A DNA stretch of 46,550 bases from an uncultured Clostridia bacterium (GTDB lineage: Bacteria > Bacillota > Clostridia > Oscillospirales > Ruminococcaceae). This document shows, in pieces, positions 8,005 through 16,464 of this stretch. Each line of letters begins with the position of its first letter. Positions within the stretch are counted from its first letter, which is position 1. Where the stretch lies: contig CAMVGH010000008.1 of assembly GCA_947166945.1 (NCBI GenBank), positions 1 to 46,550 of the forward strand. Direction: 5' to 3'. Below the pieces are notes generated by a model. That model was not told the origin of the DNA, ran no database searches, and was given only the letters and a program-made list of their open reading frames with translations. The position numbers and the translations under genes are program-made.

Positions 8005-10383
8005 ATGGATTATACGGAGATAAAAAAGAGAGCGCTCGACAGATTTTTTTCAAGAGCCAATGATATGCAGAAAAAGGCAATATTCAGGACCGACGGAGCA
8101 GTGCTGATAATAGCGGGCGCGGGAAGCGGCAAGACGACCGTGCTGTGCAACCGCATAGCTAATCTGCTGCTGTTCGGCGACGCATATACAAGTACTTATG
8201 AGCCCCAGCTCATCGAGGAGGAGACAGAGTTCCTCCGCAGATATGCGGACGGAGCCTACGAAAACACCCCCGAAGTCGCGGAGAGACTGTCCGCGCTGGT
8301 AGGACATAACAGGGCAACTCCGTGGAAAATTCTTGCCGTTACATTTACTAACAAGGCTGCCGGAGAGCTCAAGGAGCGCCTTGAAGCTATGAATGCCCCT
8401 GCCGCGGAGGTGTGGGCTTCCACATTCCATTCGGCGTGCGTCAGAATACTGCGCAGGAGCATCGAAAGCATAGGGTATAAGTCCAACTTCGTCATTTATG
8501 ACACCGATGACAGCAAGCGCATCATCAAAGATGTCCTGAAGGCGATGAACATTTCAGACAAGACATTCGACCCGAAAAATGTGATGAATATAATCTCCCG
8601 CGCTAAGGATAAGCTGATAACCCCGGAGAGATTTACCGTGGCGGGAAAGGACGGCAAGGCTGATTTCCAGCTCGGTGTGGTGCGCGACGTTTACCGCGAA
8701 TATCAGAATCGTCTGAAAGCGGCAAATGCTCTCGACTTCGATGATATCATAATGAAGACCGTTGAAGCGCTGCGGGCGGATCCGGAAGTGCTGAAATACT
8801 GGCAGAACCGTTTCGAGTACATAATGGTTGACGAGTATCAGGACACCAATACCGCACAGTATGAGCTTGTAAAGCTGCTGGCGGGCGGCTGCGGGAACCT
8901 GTGCGTCGTCGGTGATGAAGACCAGTCCATTTACCGTTTCAGAGGCGCGACCATTGAAAATATCCTGTCATTTGAGAAGGAATTCGACAGTGTTGTCATA
9001 AAGCTCGAACAGAACTACCGCTCCACTTCCAATATCCTTGATGCTGCAAATGCCGTTATCCGCAACAACACACAGCACAAGGACAAAAATCTGTGGTCGG
9101 ATCTCGGAGACGGGGATAAGATAAAGGTGATCAGATTTCCGGACGAACAGGCGGAAGCCGCTTTCGTTGCCAACGAAATACTCAACAACAAGGATTCGGG
9201 TACCTCGTACGCGGACAACGCTGTGCTGTACCGCAACAACGCCCAGTCAAGAAGCATAGAGCTTGCGCTCGGCAAAATGGGCATACCGCATAAGATCGTA
9301 GGCGGCACGCGATTCTATGAGCGCAAGGAGATAAGAGACATGATCGCTTATCTCAGCGTTATCAGCAATCCTTTCGATACCGTGCGGCTTGCGAGAATAA
9401 TCAATGAGCCGAGGCGCAGCATCGGAGACGCGACATGGGCGGAAGTTGAGCGTATATCGCTTGTCCTCGGCATCAGCCCGATAGAAGTAATGGAGCGCAG
9501 CGACGAGTTTGCCTCCGTATCCAGGAAAGCCAAGGTGCTCCAGCCTGTGGCGGCAATGTTCCGCGGACTTATCGATACAGCCGACGAACGGGAGATCACG
9601 GATATCCTCGATGATGTCCTCGAACAGTCGGGATACAAGGATATGCTGCTTACACAGGGCGACGAGGGCATGGGCAGACTGGAGAATATCCAGGAACTTA
9701 AATCGTCTATGATAACATTCTGTCAGGAAAACGAGAGCCATACTCTGTTCGATTTTCTGGAACAGGCCGCACTGATCTCGGATCTCGACAGCTACGATAC
9801 CTCGACCGATAAAGTAACGCTTATGACCATGCACGCGGCAAAGGGTCTGGAATTCACCAATGTTTACATCATAGGCGCCGAGGAGGGAATATTCCCGGGA
9901 TACCGCAGTTTCGGAGACCCGTATGAGCTGGAGGAGGACAGACGCCTCTGCTATGTGGCAATAACCCGCGCAAAACGCAGACTATATATAACAAACGCCG
10001 AGTCAAGACTGCTCTATGGTCAGACCCAGCGCAACAAACCCTCAAGATTTATTGATGAAATACCGGAGAAATATATGGAAAAGAAAGACAATACAAGACG
10101 CACACCGCTCTCTTCGGGCAGCGGTTCACAGCTTTCCGAACGCACATACGGCGGAAGAAAGCAGTCCACATACTTACAGGAACGCGCCGCGGCACAGGCA
10201 AGAAGCTCTGCGCCCAGCAATGAGAAGTTCACACCCGGTGACCGGATAAACCACAAGAAATTCGGCGACGGCACCGTGCTTAATGCAACGCCCATGGGTA
10301 CCGATACCCTGCTGGAGATCAGCTTTGACGAGGGAGGTACCAAGAAACTCGCGGCGACATTTGCGAAGATAACCAAGATCTGA
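8005..10383 (+). CDS. pcrA: ATP-dependent DNA helicase PcrA (UvrD/Rep family)
   Basis: A 792-residue superfamily 1A helicase that unwinds DNA 3'-to-5' in repair and at stalled forks. Visible motifs in order: Walker A AGAGSGKT (residues 32-39), Ia TFTNKAAGELKERL, motif II VDEYQDTN (about 275), III QSIYRFRGA, IV QNYRST, V TMHAAKGLEF and VI VAITRAKRR. The C-terminus (GDRINHKKFGDGTVLN, about 740) is the Tudor-like tail typical of PcrA, known to contact RNA polymerase. About 45 extra residues sit between motifs I and Ia (around residues 55-105), longer than in Bacillus PcrA. The ATG at 8005 follows AAAGGAG. There is no clear promoter of its own; the gene follows the SPFH terminator by about 50 bases. 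Confidence 0.95.
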   Translation: MDYTEIKKRALDRFFSRANDMQKKAIFRTDGAVLIIAGAGSGKTTVLCNRIANLLLFGDAYTSTYEPQLIEEETEFLRRYADGAYENTPEVAERLSALVGHNRATPWKILAVTFTNKAAGELKERLEAMNAPAAEVWASTFHSACVRILRRSIESIGYKSNFVIYDTDDSKRIIKDVLKAMNISDKTFDPKNVMNIISRAKDKLITPERFTVAGKDGKADFQLGVVRDVYREYQNRLKAANALDFDDIIMKTVEALRADPEVLKYWQNRFEYIMVDEYQDTNTAQYELVKLLAGGCGNLCVVGDEDQSIYRFRGATIENILSFEKEFDSVVIKLEQNYRSTSNILDAANAVIRNNTQHKDKNLWSDLGDGDKIKVIRFPDEQAEAAFVANEILNNKDSGTSYADNAVLYRNNAQSRSIELALGKMGIPHKIVGGTRFYERKEIRDMIAYLSVISNPFDTVRLARIINEPRRSIGDATWAEVERISLVLGISPIEVMERSDEFASVSRKAKVLQPVAAMFRGLIDTADEREITDILDDVLEQSGYKDMLLTQGDEGMGRLENIQELKSSMITFCQENESHTLFDFLEQAALISDLDSYDTSTDKVTLMTMHAAKGLEFTNVYIIGAEEGIFPGYRSFGDPYELEEDRRLCYVAITRAKRRLYITNAESRLLYGQTQRNKPSRFIDEIPEKYMEKKDNTRRTPLSSGSGSQLSERTYGGRKQSTYLQERAAAQARSSAPSNEKFTPGDRINHKKFGDGTVLNATPMGTDTLLEISFDEGGTKKLAATFAKITKI

Positions 10384-10468
10384 AGCGATAATAAGGCTGT
10401 TTTGTGAAAATGCTCAATTACTGCCTGAGAAATTTTACATCATTATTTAATAATTTTTCAAATAATTG

Positions 10469-10497
10469 TAGAAATCTTTCCCGAAATGTGCTATAAT
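10469..10497 (+). promoter_or_regulatory. Probable promoter of the FapA-like gene
   Basis: A perfect TATAAT at 10492-10497 is preceded at 17 bp by a weak TAGAAA (10469-10474). The 195-bp gap between pcrA and this gene is AT-rich and shows nothing else clear. Confidence 0.5.
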
Positions 10498-10578
10498 AAA
10501 TTGATATAGTCCGTTCATTTTTTGCCGCAGAGACGAAAAACGGGTGTATGACCGCTTTACGAAAAGAGATGATACATA

Positions 10579-11946
10579 ATGGCTGATCCGATACCGGGAA
10601 CATTCAAAATAGACATCGATGATAAATATATGACCGCGATACTGAGCATCGAACCGCCGAAGAACGGGGGAAAGCCCGTAACGGAAGCGGAAATCCGTCA
10701 GGATATGGCTCTGAAAGGTATTCGCTATAACGTGGACAATATGGCAGTGAAAACTGCGGTTGAAGTCGGAAGCATGAGCGTGCAGATCGCCAAGGGGGAT
10801 CCGCCCGTTGACGGCAGGAACGGCTATCTTGTGTATCATTTTGAACGCAGGAGCGGTGCGCAGATGAAAGAGGACGAGTTCGGCAATATCGACTACCGCG
10901 ACCTCGGACTGATACAGAATATAGAACAGGGCGTTGTTGTGGCGGATATATTCCCGGAAACACCGGGAAGCCCCGGACGCGATATACGCGGCGTCGTGAT
11001 ACAGCAGTACCCCGGAAAACCCGCAAAGCTGAATATCGGCAACGGCATCACTATGAGCGAGGACGGGAAGCATCTTTTGACTTCAAATCCGGGAAATCTG
11101 CGCTGGAACAAGGATCATTTCGTGGTGGACAAGGAGATCGTCGTATCCGGAGATGTCGATCTGTCCGTCGGAAATATAGATTTTATCGGTGACGTAACCA
11201 TAAAAGGAAATGTCAACGAAGGCTTTTTCGTAAAGTCGATGGGAAATATCAGCGTAGCAGGCAACGTCACGGGCGCTGTGCTCGAAGCACAGGGAAATAT
11301 CAGCTGCCGTCTCGGATTTGTCAGCTCGAAGATAACCGCCCACGGGGATATTTCGGTAAATTTCGGCGAGAATTCAGAGGTCACCTGTGACGGCTCGATA
11401 AAGGCGCAAAGCTTTATCAGCTGCACGGTCTGCTGCGGCGGTCCGCTTAACGTCGCGGGCGGAAAGTCCGTCATAGTGGGCGGAAAATATACCTGCCTTT
11501 CCGATATCGAAGTCAACTATATCGGTTCGGACGCTTATGTCCGCACACTTGTTGTGCTCGGAAATGTTGCGGTACTCGCTGAGGAACTCGGTGAGCTGAA
11601 AAAGAAGCTCAAGGAATATGAGGGACAGCTTCAGCAGCTTGAACTTGTATGCACGACGCTCCAGCAGCAGAAGAAGATAGCTCCGCTGCCGCCTGAGAGA
11701 GATGAGATGCTTAAACGTTCGATCAAAGCGAAGTTCGGTCACATGGGACTTATCAAGGAGACACATGACCGCATTGCGGAGATAGAACATGAGATAGAGA
11801 ACACCAACGATCTGTGCATCAGATTGAAACGTGCGGTATTTCCCGGGGTCACGGTCCGCATCAACAACTCACAGCTCGTTGTCACCACGAAATCCGGACC
11901 CGGGACCATTGCCGTGAACGATGAGGGCGATGTGGTGATACGCTGA
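10579..11946 (+). CDS. FapA family (DUF342) protein
   Basis: A 455-residue protein of the FapA/DUF342 family. After an N-terminal alpha-beta region (1-165) comes a right-handed beta-helix of short repeats (about 170-320; for example GDVTIKGNVNEGF, MGNISVAGNVTGAV, AQGNISCRLGF, VEVNYIG-like turns). Two antiparallel helices follow, forming a coiled coil (about 334-415; ELGELKKKLKEYEGQLQQ), and a final beta segment. FapA-type proteins are cytoplasmic polymers reported to influence cell-surface or two-component processes; the specific role here is unknown, and no flagellar genes are nearby. AAGAGAT precedes the ATG. It is followed after 36 bases by the ABC ATPase gene in the same direction, so the two may be cotranscribed. 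Confidence 0.85.
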   Translation: MADPIPGTFKIDIDDKYMTAILSIEPPKNGGKPVTEAEIRQDMALKGIRYNVDNMAVKTAVEVGSMSVQIAKGDPPVDGRNGYLVYHFERRSGAQMKEDEFGNIDYRDLGLIQNIEQGVVVADIFPETPGSPGRDIRGVVIQQYPGKPAKLNIGNGITMSEDGKHLLTSNPGNLRWNKDHFVVDKEIVVSGDVDLSVGNIDFIGDVTIKGNVNEGFFVKSMGNISVAGNVTGAVLEAQGNISCRLGFVSSKITAHGDISVNFGENSEVTCDGSIKAQSFISCTVCCGGPLNVAGGKSVIVGGKYTCLSDIEVNYIGSDAYVRTLVVLGNVAVLAEELGELKKKLKEYEGQLQQLELVCTTLQQQKKIAPLPPERDEMLKRSIKAKFGHMGLIKETHDRIAEIEHEIENTNDLCIRLKRAVFPGVTVRINNSQLVVTTKSGPGTIAVNDEGDVVIR

Positions 11947-11982
11947 ACTTCCGGAAACGCGAAAGGAGTGCCGCTGCACAGT

Positions 11983-12684
11983 ATGAGTTTTGTTTCGGTG
12001 CGCGATGTTTATAAGCGCTACAAAATGGGCGAAATAACGATAAATGCTTCCGACGGCATCACCTTTGATATAGAAAAGGGAGAGCTTGCGATCGTGCTGG
12101 GACCTTCCGGCTCCGGAAAAACCACCGTGCTTAATATGCTCGGGGGAATGGACACCATCGACGAGGGCAGCGTCGTTATCGACGGCAGGGATATTGCGAA
12201 GTATTCCCGGAAAGAACTTATAACCTACCGGAGATATGAGATAGGATTCATATTCCAGTTCTACAATCTGATACAGAACCTTACCGCGAAGGAAAATGTT
12301 GAACTTGCGGCGCAGACCTGCAAGGACTACATACCCGCGGAGGAGATACTCAGACAGGTGGGGCTCGGAGAGAGACTTGACAACTTTCCGGCACAGCTGT
12401 CGGGCGGTGAGCAGCAGAGAGTGGCGATAGCGAGAGCCCTTGCCAAAAAGCCGAAGCTCCTGCTGTGCGATGAGCCTACCGGCGCGCTTGACTACAATAC
12501 CGGCAAGATGATACTGAAACTGCTGCAGGACACCTGCCATGAGCGTGGCATGACGGTCATACTCGTCACCCATAATTCCGCGATAGCGCCTATGGCGGAC
12601 AGGGTAATACGGCTGAAAAACAGCAAGGTGAGGGAGATCATCACCAATGACGCCCCTATGTCCGTAGATGACATCGAATGGTAA
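11983..12684 (+). CDS. ABC transporter ATP-binding protein (MacB/LolD-type), no permease nearby
   Basis: A 233-residue ATPase of the LolD/MacB group that drives lipoprotein, peptide or antibiotic export modules. Motifs: Walker [10 protein letters not shown] (about 40-48), Q-loop [11 protein letters not shown], signature LSGGEQQR (about 140), Walker [13 protein letters not shown] (about 160) and switch histidine in THNSA. I prefer the ATG at 11983; a GTG at 11968 is in frame but overlaps the AAAGGAG site. The usual FtsX-like permease is not next to it: the next gene is an EAL-HDOD protein. It may serve a permease encoded elsewhere. It lies close behind the FapA-like gene. Confidence 0.9.
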   Translation: MSFVSVRDVYKRYKMGEITINASDGITFDIEKGELAIVLGPSGSGKTTVLNMLGGMDTIDEGSVVIDGRDIAKYSRKELITYRRYEIGFIFQFYNLIQNLTAKENVELAAQTCKDYIPAEEILRQVGLGERLDNFPAQLSGGEQQRVAIARALAKKPKLLLCDEPTGALDYNTGKMILKLLQDTCHERGMTVILVTHNSAIAPMADRVIRLKNSKVREIITNDAPMSVDDIEW

Positions 12685-12780
12685 AATAAAACATCGTATG
12701 TTCAATAATTAATGACCCGCCTGCGCGGCGATCTAAATATATTATAGTTATATACCTTAACGAAGGGACCAATGGAATAA

Positions 12781-14004
12781 ATGAGTTTTCTTATTTCAAA
12801 ACAGGCCGTATTCAATCAGAGCGGCGGCACTGATATGTATGAGATGCTTTACTCATTTGCGAGCAGAAAAAATCCCACAGGCGACGAATTGAATGTTACC
12901 GCGGAAGAGATCGAGGAAGCCAAGGAGTACATAAAGCTGAATATGCTTCCCGTATTCGACAGAAAGCCCGCATACATACAGTTTTCACAGCTTTTTCTCG
13001 AAAACAATTTTCATGAGCTGTTCCTGAAGGAGAATATCGTCATCGAAATACCCACTATGCTGCTTGCGGACGCATCTACGCTGCAAAGGGTTATGAGACT
13101 GAAGAGACTCGGTTATACGATAGCACTTTCGGGATTTCTGTACAGTGAGGATAATGAAGAGTTATTCAATTTTGCCGATATACTGAGATTTGACATCAAC
13201 TCGGACGCGGACGAGATATCTTACACGGTAAAGAAGTGCCACGAGCGCGGAAAGCGCGCAATGGCGGACAATATCCACGAAGCGGAGAATTTCGAGTTCG
13301 CGCGGGAACTGGATATCGACTATATGAGGGGCAGCTTCTTCTCAAAGCCTGTGCTTGAGACAAAGCGCTCCGGCGGGCCCATGATAAAGACGTTCCTTGA
13401 AATAATCGCGCTTCTGTACAGTCCCGACCCCAATATAGAGTACATTTCGGCAGTCATTTCCACCGATCCGGTATTAACGATCAAGCTGCTGAAAGTCATA
13501 AATCAGCTTTGCGCCGACAAAGGAAATACCGTATCAACTGTCAGACAGGCATTGGTAATGCTCGGTATAGACAGACTGAAAGAGTGGATTTACCTTGTGG
13601 GACTGCAAAGACTGAACCGCAATTCCCCGACAGAACTGCTCCGTCTGGCACTGTTCAGAGCAAGATTCTGCGAGCGGATCTCCCGTAATTCCGGCGGAAG
13701 CGTCGGTTCCCGCAGCAATGAGGTCTATCTGATGGGACTTATCTCTATCGTAACGGGAAGCAATGACGCGGAAGCCCTCGGCAAGGCTCTCGCCGATCTG
13801 CCGGTATCGGCAGAGATCAAAGAAGGTATAACCGGCGGCGGTATCTTCGGCGATATTTTCCACCTTTCCCAGAGCTATGAGATCGGTGACTGGAATAATG
13901 TGGTGATATATGCCGACGCCTGCAATGTGGACTTTCAGGTGCTTGCAAATGAATATATAGAAGCGCAGAAATTCGTCAAGAAGTACGGAAACTTCGGATC
14001 GTAA
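12781..14004 (+). CDS. Degenerate EAL plus HDOD domain protein
   Basis: A 407-residue protein with a YuxH-like layout. Residues 1-190 resemble an EAL domain fold (LISKQAVFNQSG, IVIEIPTMLL, RLKRLGYTIALSGF, ADILRFDIN), but the catalytic EAL motif and most metal ligands are missing, so c-di-GMP hydrolysis is unlikely. Residues 200-400 form an HDOD domain (IKTFLEIIALLYSPDPN, ISTDPVLTIKLLKVIN, STVRQALVMLGIDRLKEWI). Such proteins are regulatory scaffolds in signalling; the partner is not known. The ATG at 12781 follows GAAGGGA. The 96-bp gap before it holds AT-rich sequence with a possible -10 but no clear promoter. Confidence 0.85.
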   Translation: MSFLISKQAVFNQSGGTDMYEMLYSFASRKNPTGDELNVTAEEIEEAKEYIKLNMLPVFDRKPAYIQFSQLFLENNFHELFLKENIVIEIPTMLLADASTLQRVMRLKRLGYTIALSGFLYSEDNEELFNFADILRFDINSDADEISYTVKKCHERGKRAMADNIHEAENFEFARELDIDYMRGSFFSKPVLETKRSGGPMIKTFLEIIALLYSPDPNIEYISAVISTDPVLTIKLLKVINQLCADKGNTVSTVRQALVMLGIDRLKEWIYLVGLQRLNRNSPTELLRLALFRARFCERISRNSGGSVGSRSNEVYLMGLISIVTGSNDAEALGKALADLPVSAEIKEGITGGGIFGDIFHLSQSYEIGDWNNVVIYADACNVDFQVLANEYIEAQKFVKKYGNFGS

Positions 14005-14052
14005 AAGCGGCTGGAAGAAAATTTCCACAAAAAATTGAAATCGTTGAAAATT

Positions 14053-14076
14053 CCCCTTGACAAAAGGGGGATTTTT
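14053..14076 (+). terminator. Terminator-like hairpin overlapping the rpmH promoter
   Basis: CCCCTT (14053-14058) pairs with AAGGGG (14064-14069) around a 5-base loop and is followed by TTTTT at 14072-14076. It can end transcription from the EAL-HDOD gene. The same bases contain the -35 box and spacer of the rpmH promoter. Confidence 0.45.
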
Positions 14077-14085
14077 GATTATAAT
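14057..14085 (+). promoter_or_regulatory. rpmH operon promoter
   Basis: A perfect TTGACA at 14057-14062 and a perfect TATAAT at 14080-14085 with 17-bp spacing. It is the strongest promoter in the window by sequence and fits a highly expressed ribosomal protein operon. Confidence 0.9.
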
Positions 14086-14175
14086 AATATAGTTACTACT
14101 TATGGGGAAGTATGCCCTTTTACGGACAGTACTTCATGGAAAGAAAAAAGAAAGTTCATTACGGAGGTAAACAAA

Positions 14176-14310
14176 ATGAAAAGAACATATCAGCCCAAGA
14201 AGCGCCAGAGAAAGATGGAACATGGTTTCAGAAAGAGAATGAGAACAGCCAACGGCCGCAAGGTGCTCGCAAGACGCCGCGCAAAGGGCAGAAAGCAGCT
14301 CACATACTAA
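14176..14310 (+). CDS. rpmH: Large ribosomal subunit protein L34
   Basis: A 44-residue, highly basic protein: [18 protein letters not shown] at the start and [11 protein letters not shown] at the end, the full L34 signature at normal length. The frame is open upstream, but the ATG at 14176 follows a strong GGAGG at 14163-14167 and matches the family start exactly. It is the first gene of the rpmH-rnpA-yidD-yidC-jag cluster and is driven by a near-ideal promoter about 90 bases upstream. No dnaA or other origin genes are visible upstream, unlike in many Firmicutes. Confidence 0.98.
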   Translation: MKRTYQPKKRQRKMEHGFRKRMRTANGRKVLARRRAKGRKQLTY

Positions 14311-14316
14311 GAGACA

Positions 14317-14766
14317 ATGGGAGATCTTTCCAAACGGTTCTATGCTATCAAGAATGACCGCGAGTTCCGGTACCTTTATAAAAAAGGTGAGTGCTGCCCG
14401 AGCTACGGCTTTGTCTGCTATTTCAGACAGACGGGCAGACGCAGGAACCGATGCGGCATCGTGACAGGCAAGAAGATCGGCAACGCGGTCACCAGAAACC
14501 GTGCAAGACGTGTTATACGTGAGGCTTTCCGGGTTTTTGACAATGAACTCAGCGGTGAGACCGATAAGCGTTTCGATTTTGTGTTCGTTGCGCGTGAAGC
14601 CACTGCCGGACTTAAATCCGATAAGGTCCTCGGAACAATGCGCGTCAAACTGAAGCCGCTGCTTCTGAAAACCGGAGGGAAAAGATCTGCCGACGGGAAA
14701 AGTGCGGCTGAAAATGCCCGCGGTATAAAGAAAAGCAATGAAGTACCTGCTGATAGCGATAATTAA
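14317..14766 (+). CDS. rnpA: Ribonuclease P protein component
   Basis: A 149-residue basic protein that assists the RNase P RNA in cutting tRNA 5' leaders. The family signature [12 protein letters not shown] lies near residues 63-74, preceded by [14 protein letters not shown]. The N-terminal [13 protein letters not shown] is also typical. It is about 30 residues longer than usual because of a Lys/Ala/Ser-rich tail after residue 118; the end of that tail overlaps the start of yidD by 29 bases. It begins 6 bases after rpmH, with a weak ribosome binding site, so translation is probably coupled. Confidence 0.95.
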   Translation: MGDLSKRFYAIKNDREFRYLYKKGECCPSYGFVCYFRQTGRRRNRCGIVTGKKIGNAVTRNRARRVIREAFRVFDNELSGETDKRFDFVFVAREATAGLKSDKVLGTMRVKLKPLLLKTGGKRSADGKSAAENARGIKKSNEVPADSDN

Positions 14767-15004
14767 ACTTTATCAGAAAACTTTATCAAAGCTGAAGCCG
14801 CCATGCTGCCGGTTTTATCCGACCTGCTCCTCTTACGGGATAGACGCGATAAGAAAATTCGGTGCTGTCAGAGGCGGCTGTTTGACTGTACGCAGAGTAC
14901 TCAGATGCAATCCGTTCAGTGCGGGCGGATATGATCCCGTGCCGGAGAAAGCCTATTTTCTTCCGGGTAATAAGGAACGCTTGATGCATAATGTGAAGAA
15001 TTGA
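14738..15004 (+). CDS. yidD: Membrane protein insertion efficiency factor YidD
   Basis: An 88-residue protein of the YidD family, which helps YidC-mediated insertion of membrane proteins. The conserved core is complete: [23 protein letters not shown] with its cysteines, and [13 protein letters not shown]. An amphipathic N-terminal helix ([13 protein letters not shown]) should lie along the membrane. It overlaps the end of rnpA and precedes yidC, the standard order. Confidence 0.95.
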   Translation: MKYLLIAIIKLYQKTLSKLKPPCCRFYPTCSSYGIDAIRKFGAVRGGCLTVRRVLRCNPFSAGGYDPVPEKAYFLPGNKERLMHNVKN

Positions 15005-15047
15005 AGAATCAGAAGGGTGATAGATCATAAACTGGCTATATACTATA

Positions 15048-16445
15048 GTGGGAACGCCTCTGGGTTACGTAATGTGGGTGTGCTACCTGCTCGTACAGAA
15101 TGTCGGCTGGGCGATCATACTGTTCACGCTGATAGTTCGTGTGGCAATGTTCCCGATAAACCTGCGCCAGCAGAAAAATACCGCTATCTCGCAGCTTTTT
15201 ATGCCGCGTGTGCGGGAAATACAGACCAAATATAAGAACAACCAGCAAAAACAGCAGGAAGAGCTCGCAAAGCTCCAGAAGGAAGGATATAACCCCACGG
15301 GCGGATGCCTTTCCATTATCCTTACCTTTATAATACTCGGCGGCGTCATCGATGTCGTTTACAGACCCATGACCCACATGGAGCGTTTTGACGCGGGCGA
15401 TATCAATACAATAGTCGCTTCCGCGAAAAAGGTGGATACAGTCCAGACATTGCTCGCCAACAGCGACGATTATGCCGCTGTGCTCGCATATCTGAAGGAC
15501 GAGACCACACTCGCTTATACAGAGACCGACTCCACCGATGAAAACGGTAAGAAAATAAAAGTCAATAACCGTAATAAGGTCGCCGAAGGTTTCAGCATCG
15601 ACAGCGTAAAGAAAGAGATCGTCGTCACACAGGCGCAGCTCGATGAGATGGCTCCGCTGTTCGATACTTCGGACGGCGTGGACAAGCTCACAAAGCTGTA
15701 CTCCAATGATTCCAGACTGTCGGATCCGATAAGGTCAGCCCTTCAGCAGATCGCTATGAACTACAGCGACGGCACTCTGTACAGAGAGCTCCGCGCACTC
15801 AACACCTACGGAAGAACGGATTCCAATAAGGCGCTCATAATCAGTAATTCCGGCATCAATGAGTCGGTCGCCGACAGACTCGAAAAGCTCAGTGAAAATA
15901 TCTATTTCATGGGTATCAACCTCGGAGAGCAGCCGAGATGGGCGTTTGATGAGCTTATCATTATCCCGATCATCGCGTTCGTGTTCTCCATGGCTCAGAT
16001 GATTATACAGCAGTACCTGATGAACAAGCAGAACCCCGAACTTGCGCAGCAGCAGAACTCTATGAAGTTCATGTTCCTGACCATGCCCTTTGTATCGCTG
16101 TTCATCGTATTCAGCGTACCTGCCGGCGCCGGCTTCTACTGGTCGGTGTCCTACCTGTTCGGAATACTGCAGAGTGTCATAATGTACAAGTTCTGGCCGT
16201 CGGATAAGATAAGAGCCGAGGCACAGGCGAAAATGGAAGCCCAGTTCGCAGAGAGAGAACAGAGAGCTACCGTTGTGACGGTTGACGCGGAAGGCAATTC
16301 CGTTGAAAAGACAGAGCGTCTTTCCAAGCTCACACAGAAAGAAATTAAAGAATTAAATAAAAAGAAGCTCGAGGCAGCAAGACGTGCAGACGCCGAGAAA
16401 TATGGCGAAGAATATAAGGAACTGCCCGATGACGATGACTTCTGA
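15048..16445 (+). CDS. yidC: Membrane protein insertase YidC (SpoIIIJ/OxaA type)
   Basis: A membrane protein insertase of 465 residues from the first canonical start (GTG at 15048). The core helices are visible: VGWAIILFTLIVRVAMFPI with its conserved arginine near residue 31, GCLSIILTFIILGGVIDV near 85, the FDELIIIPIIAFVFSMAQM helix, and a last pair near PFVSLFIVFSVPAGAGFYW. About 180 residues are inserted between the second and third helix. The tail is long and charged. The GTG has no ribosome binding site; a good one (AAGGGTG at 15013-15019) lies 8 bases before an ATA at 15027. The residues from 15027 match the family N-terminus (then NWLYTIVGTPLGY), so initiation may be at ATA. No signal peptide or lipobox is present. 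Confidence 0.92.
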   Translation: MGTPLGYVMWVCYLLVQNVGWAIILFTLIVRVAMFPINLRQQKNTAISQLFMPRVREIQTKYKNNQQKQQEELAKLQKEGYNPTGGCLSIILTFIILGGVIDVVYRPMTHMERFDAGDINTIVASAKKVDTVQTLLANSDDYAAVLAYLKDETTLAYTETDSTDENGKKIKVNNRNKVAEGFSIDSVKKEIVVTQAQLDEMAPLFDTSDGVDKLTKLYSNDSRLSDPIRSALQQIAMNYSDGTLYRELRALNTYGRTDSNKALIISNSGINESVADRLEKLSENIYFMGINLGEQPRWAFDELIIIPIIAFVFSMAQMIIQQYLMNKQNPELAQQQNSMKFMFLTMPFVSLFIVFSVPAGAGFYWSVSYLFGILQSVIMYKFWPSDKIRAEAQAKMEAQFAEREQRATVVTVDAEGNSVEKTERLSKLTQKEIKELNKKKLEAARRADAEKYGEEYKELPDDDDF

Positions 16446-16464
16446 GAAAGGACAGATCAGTTCA

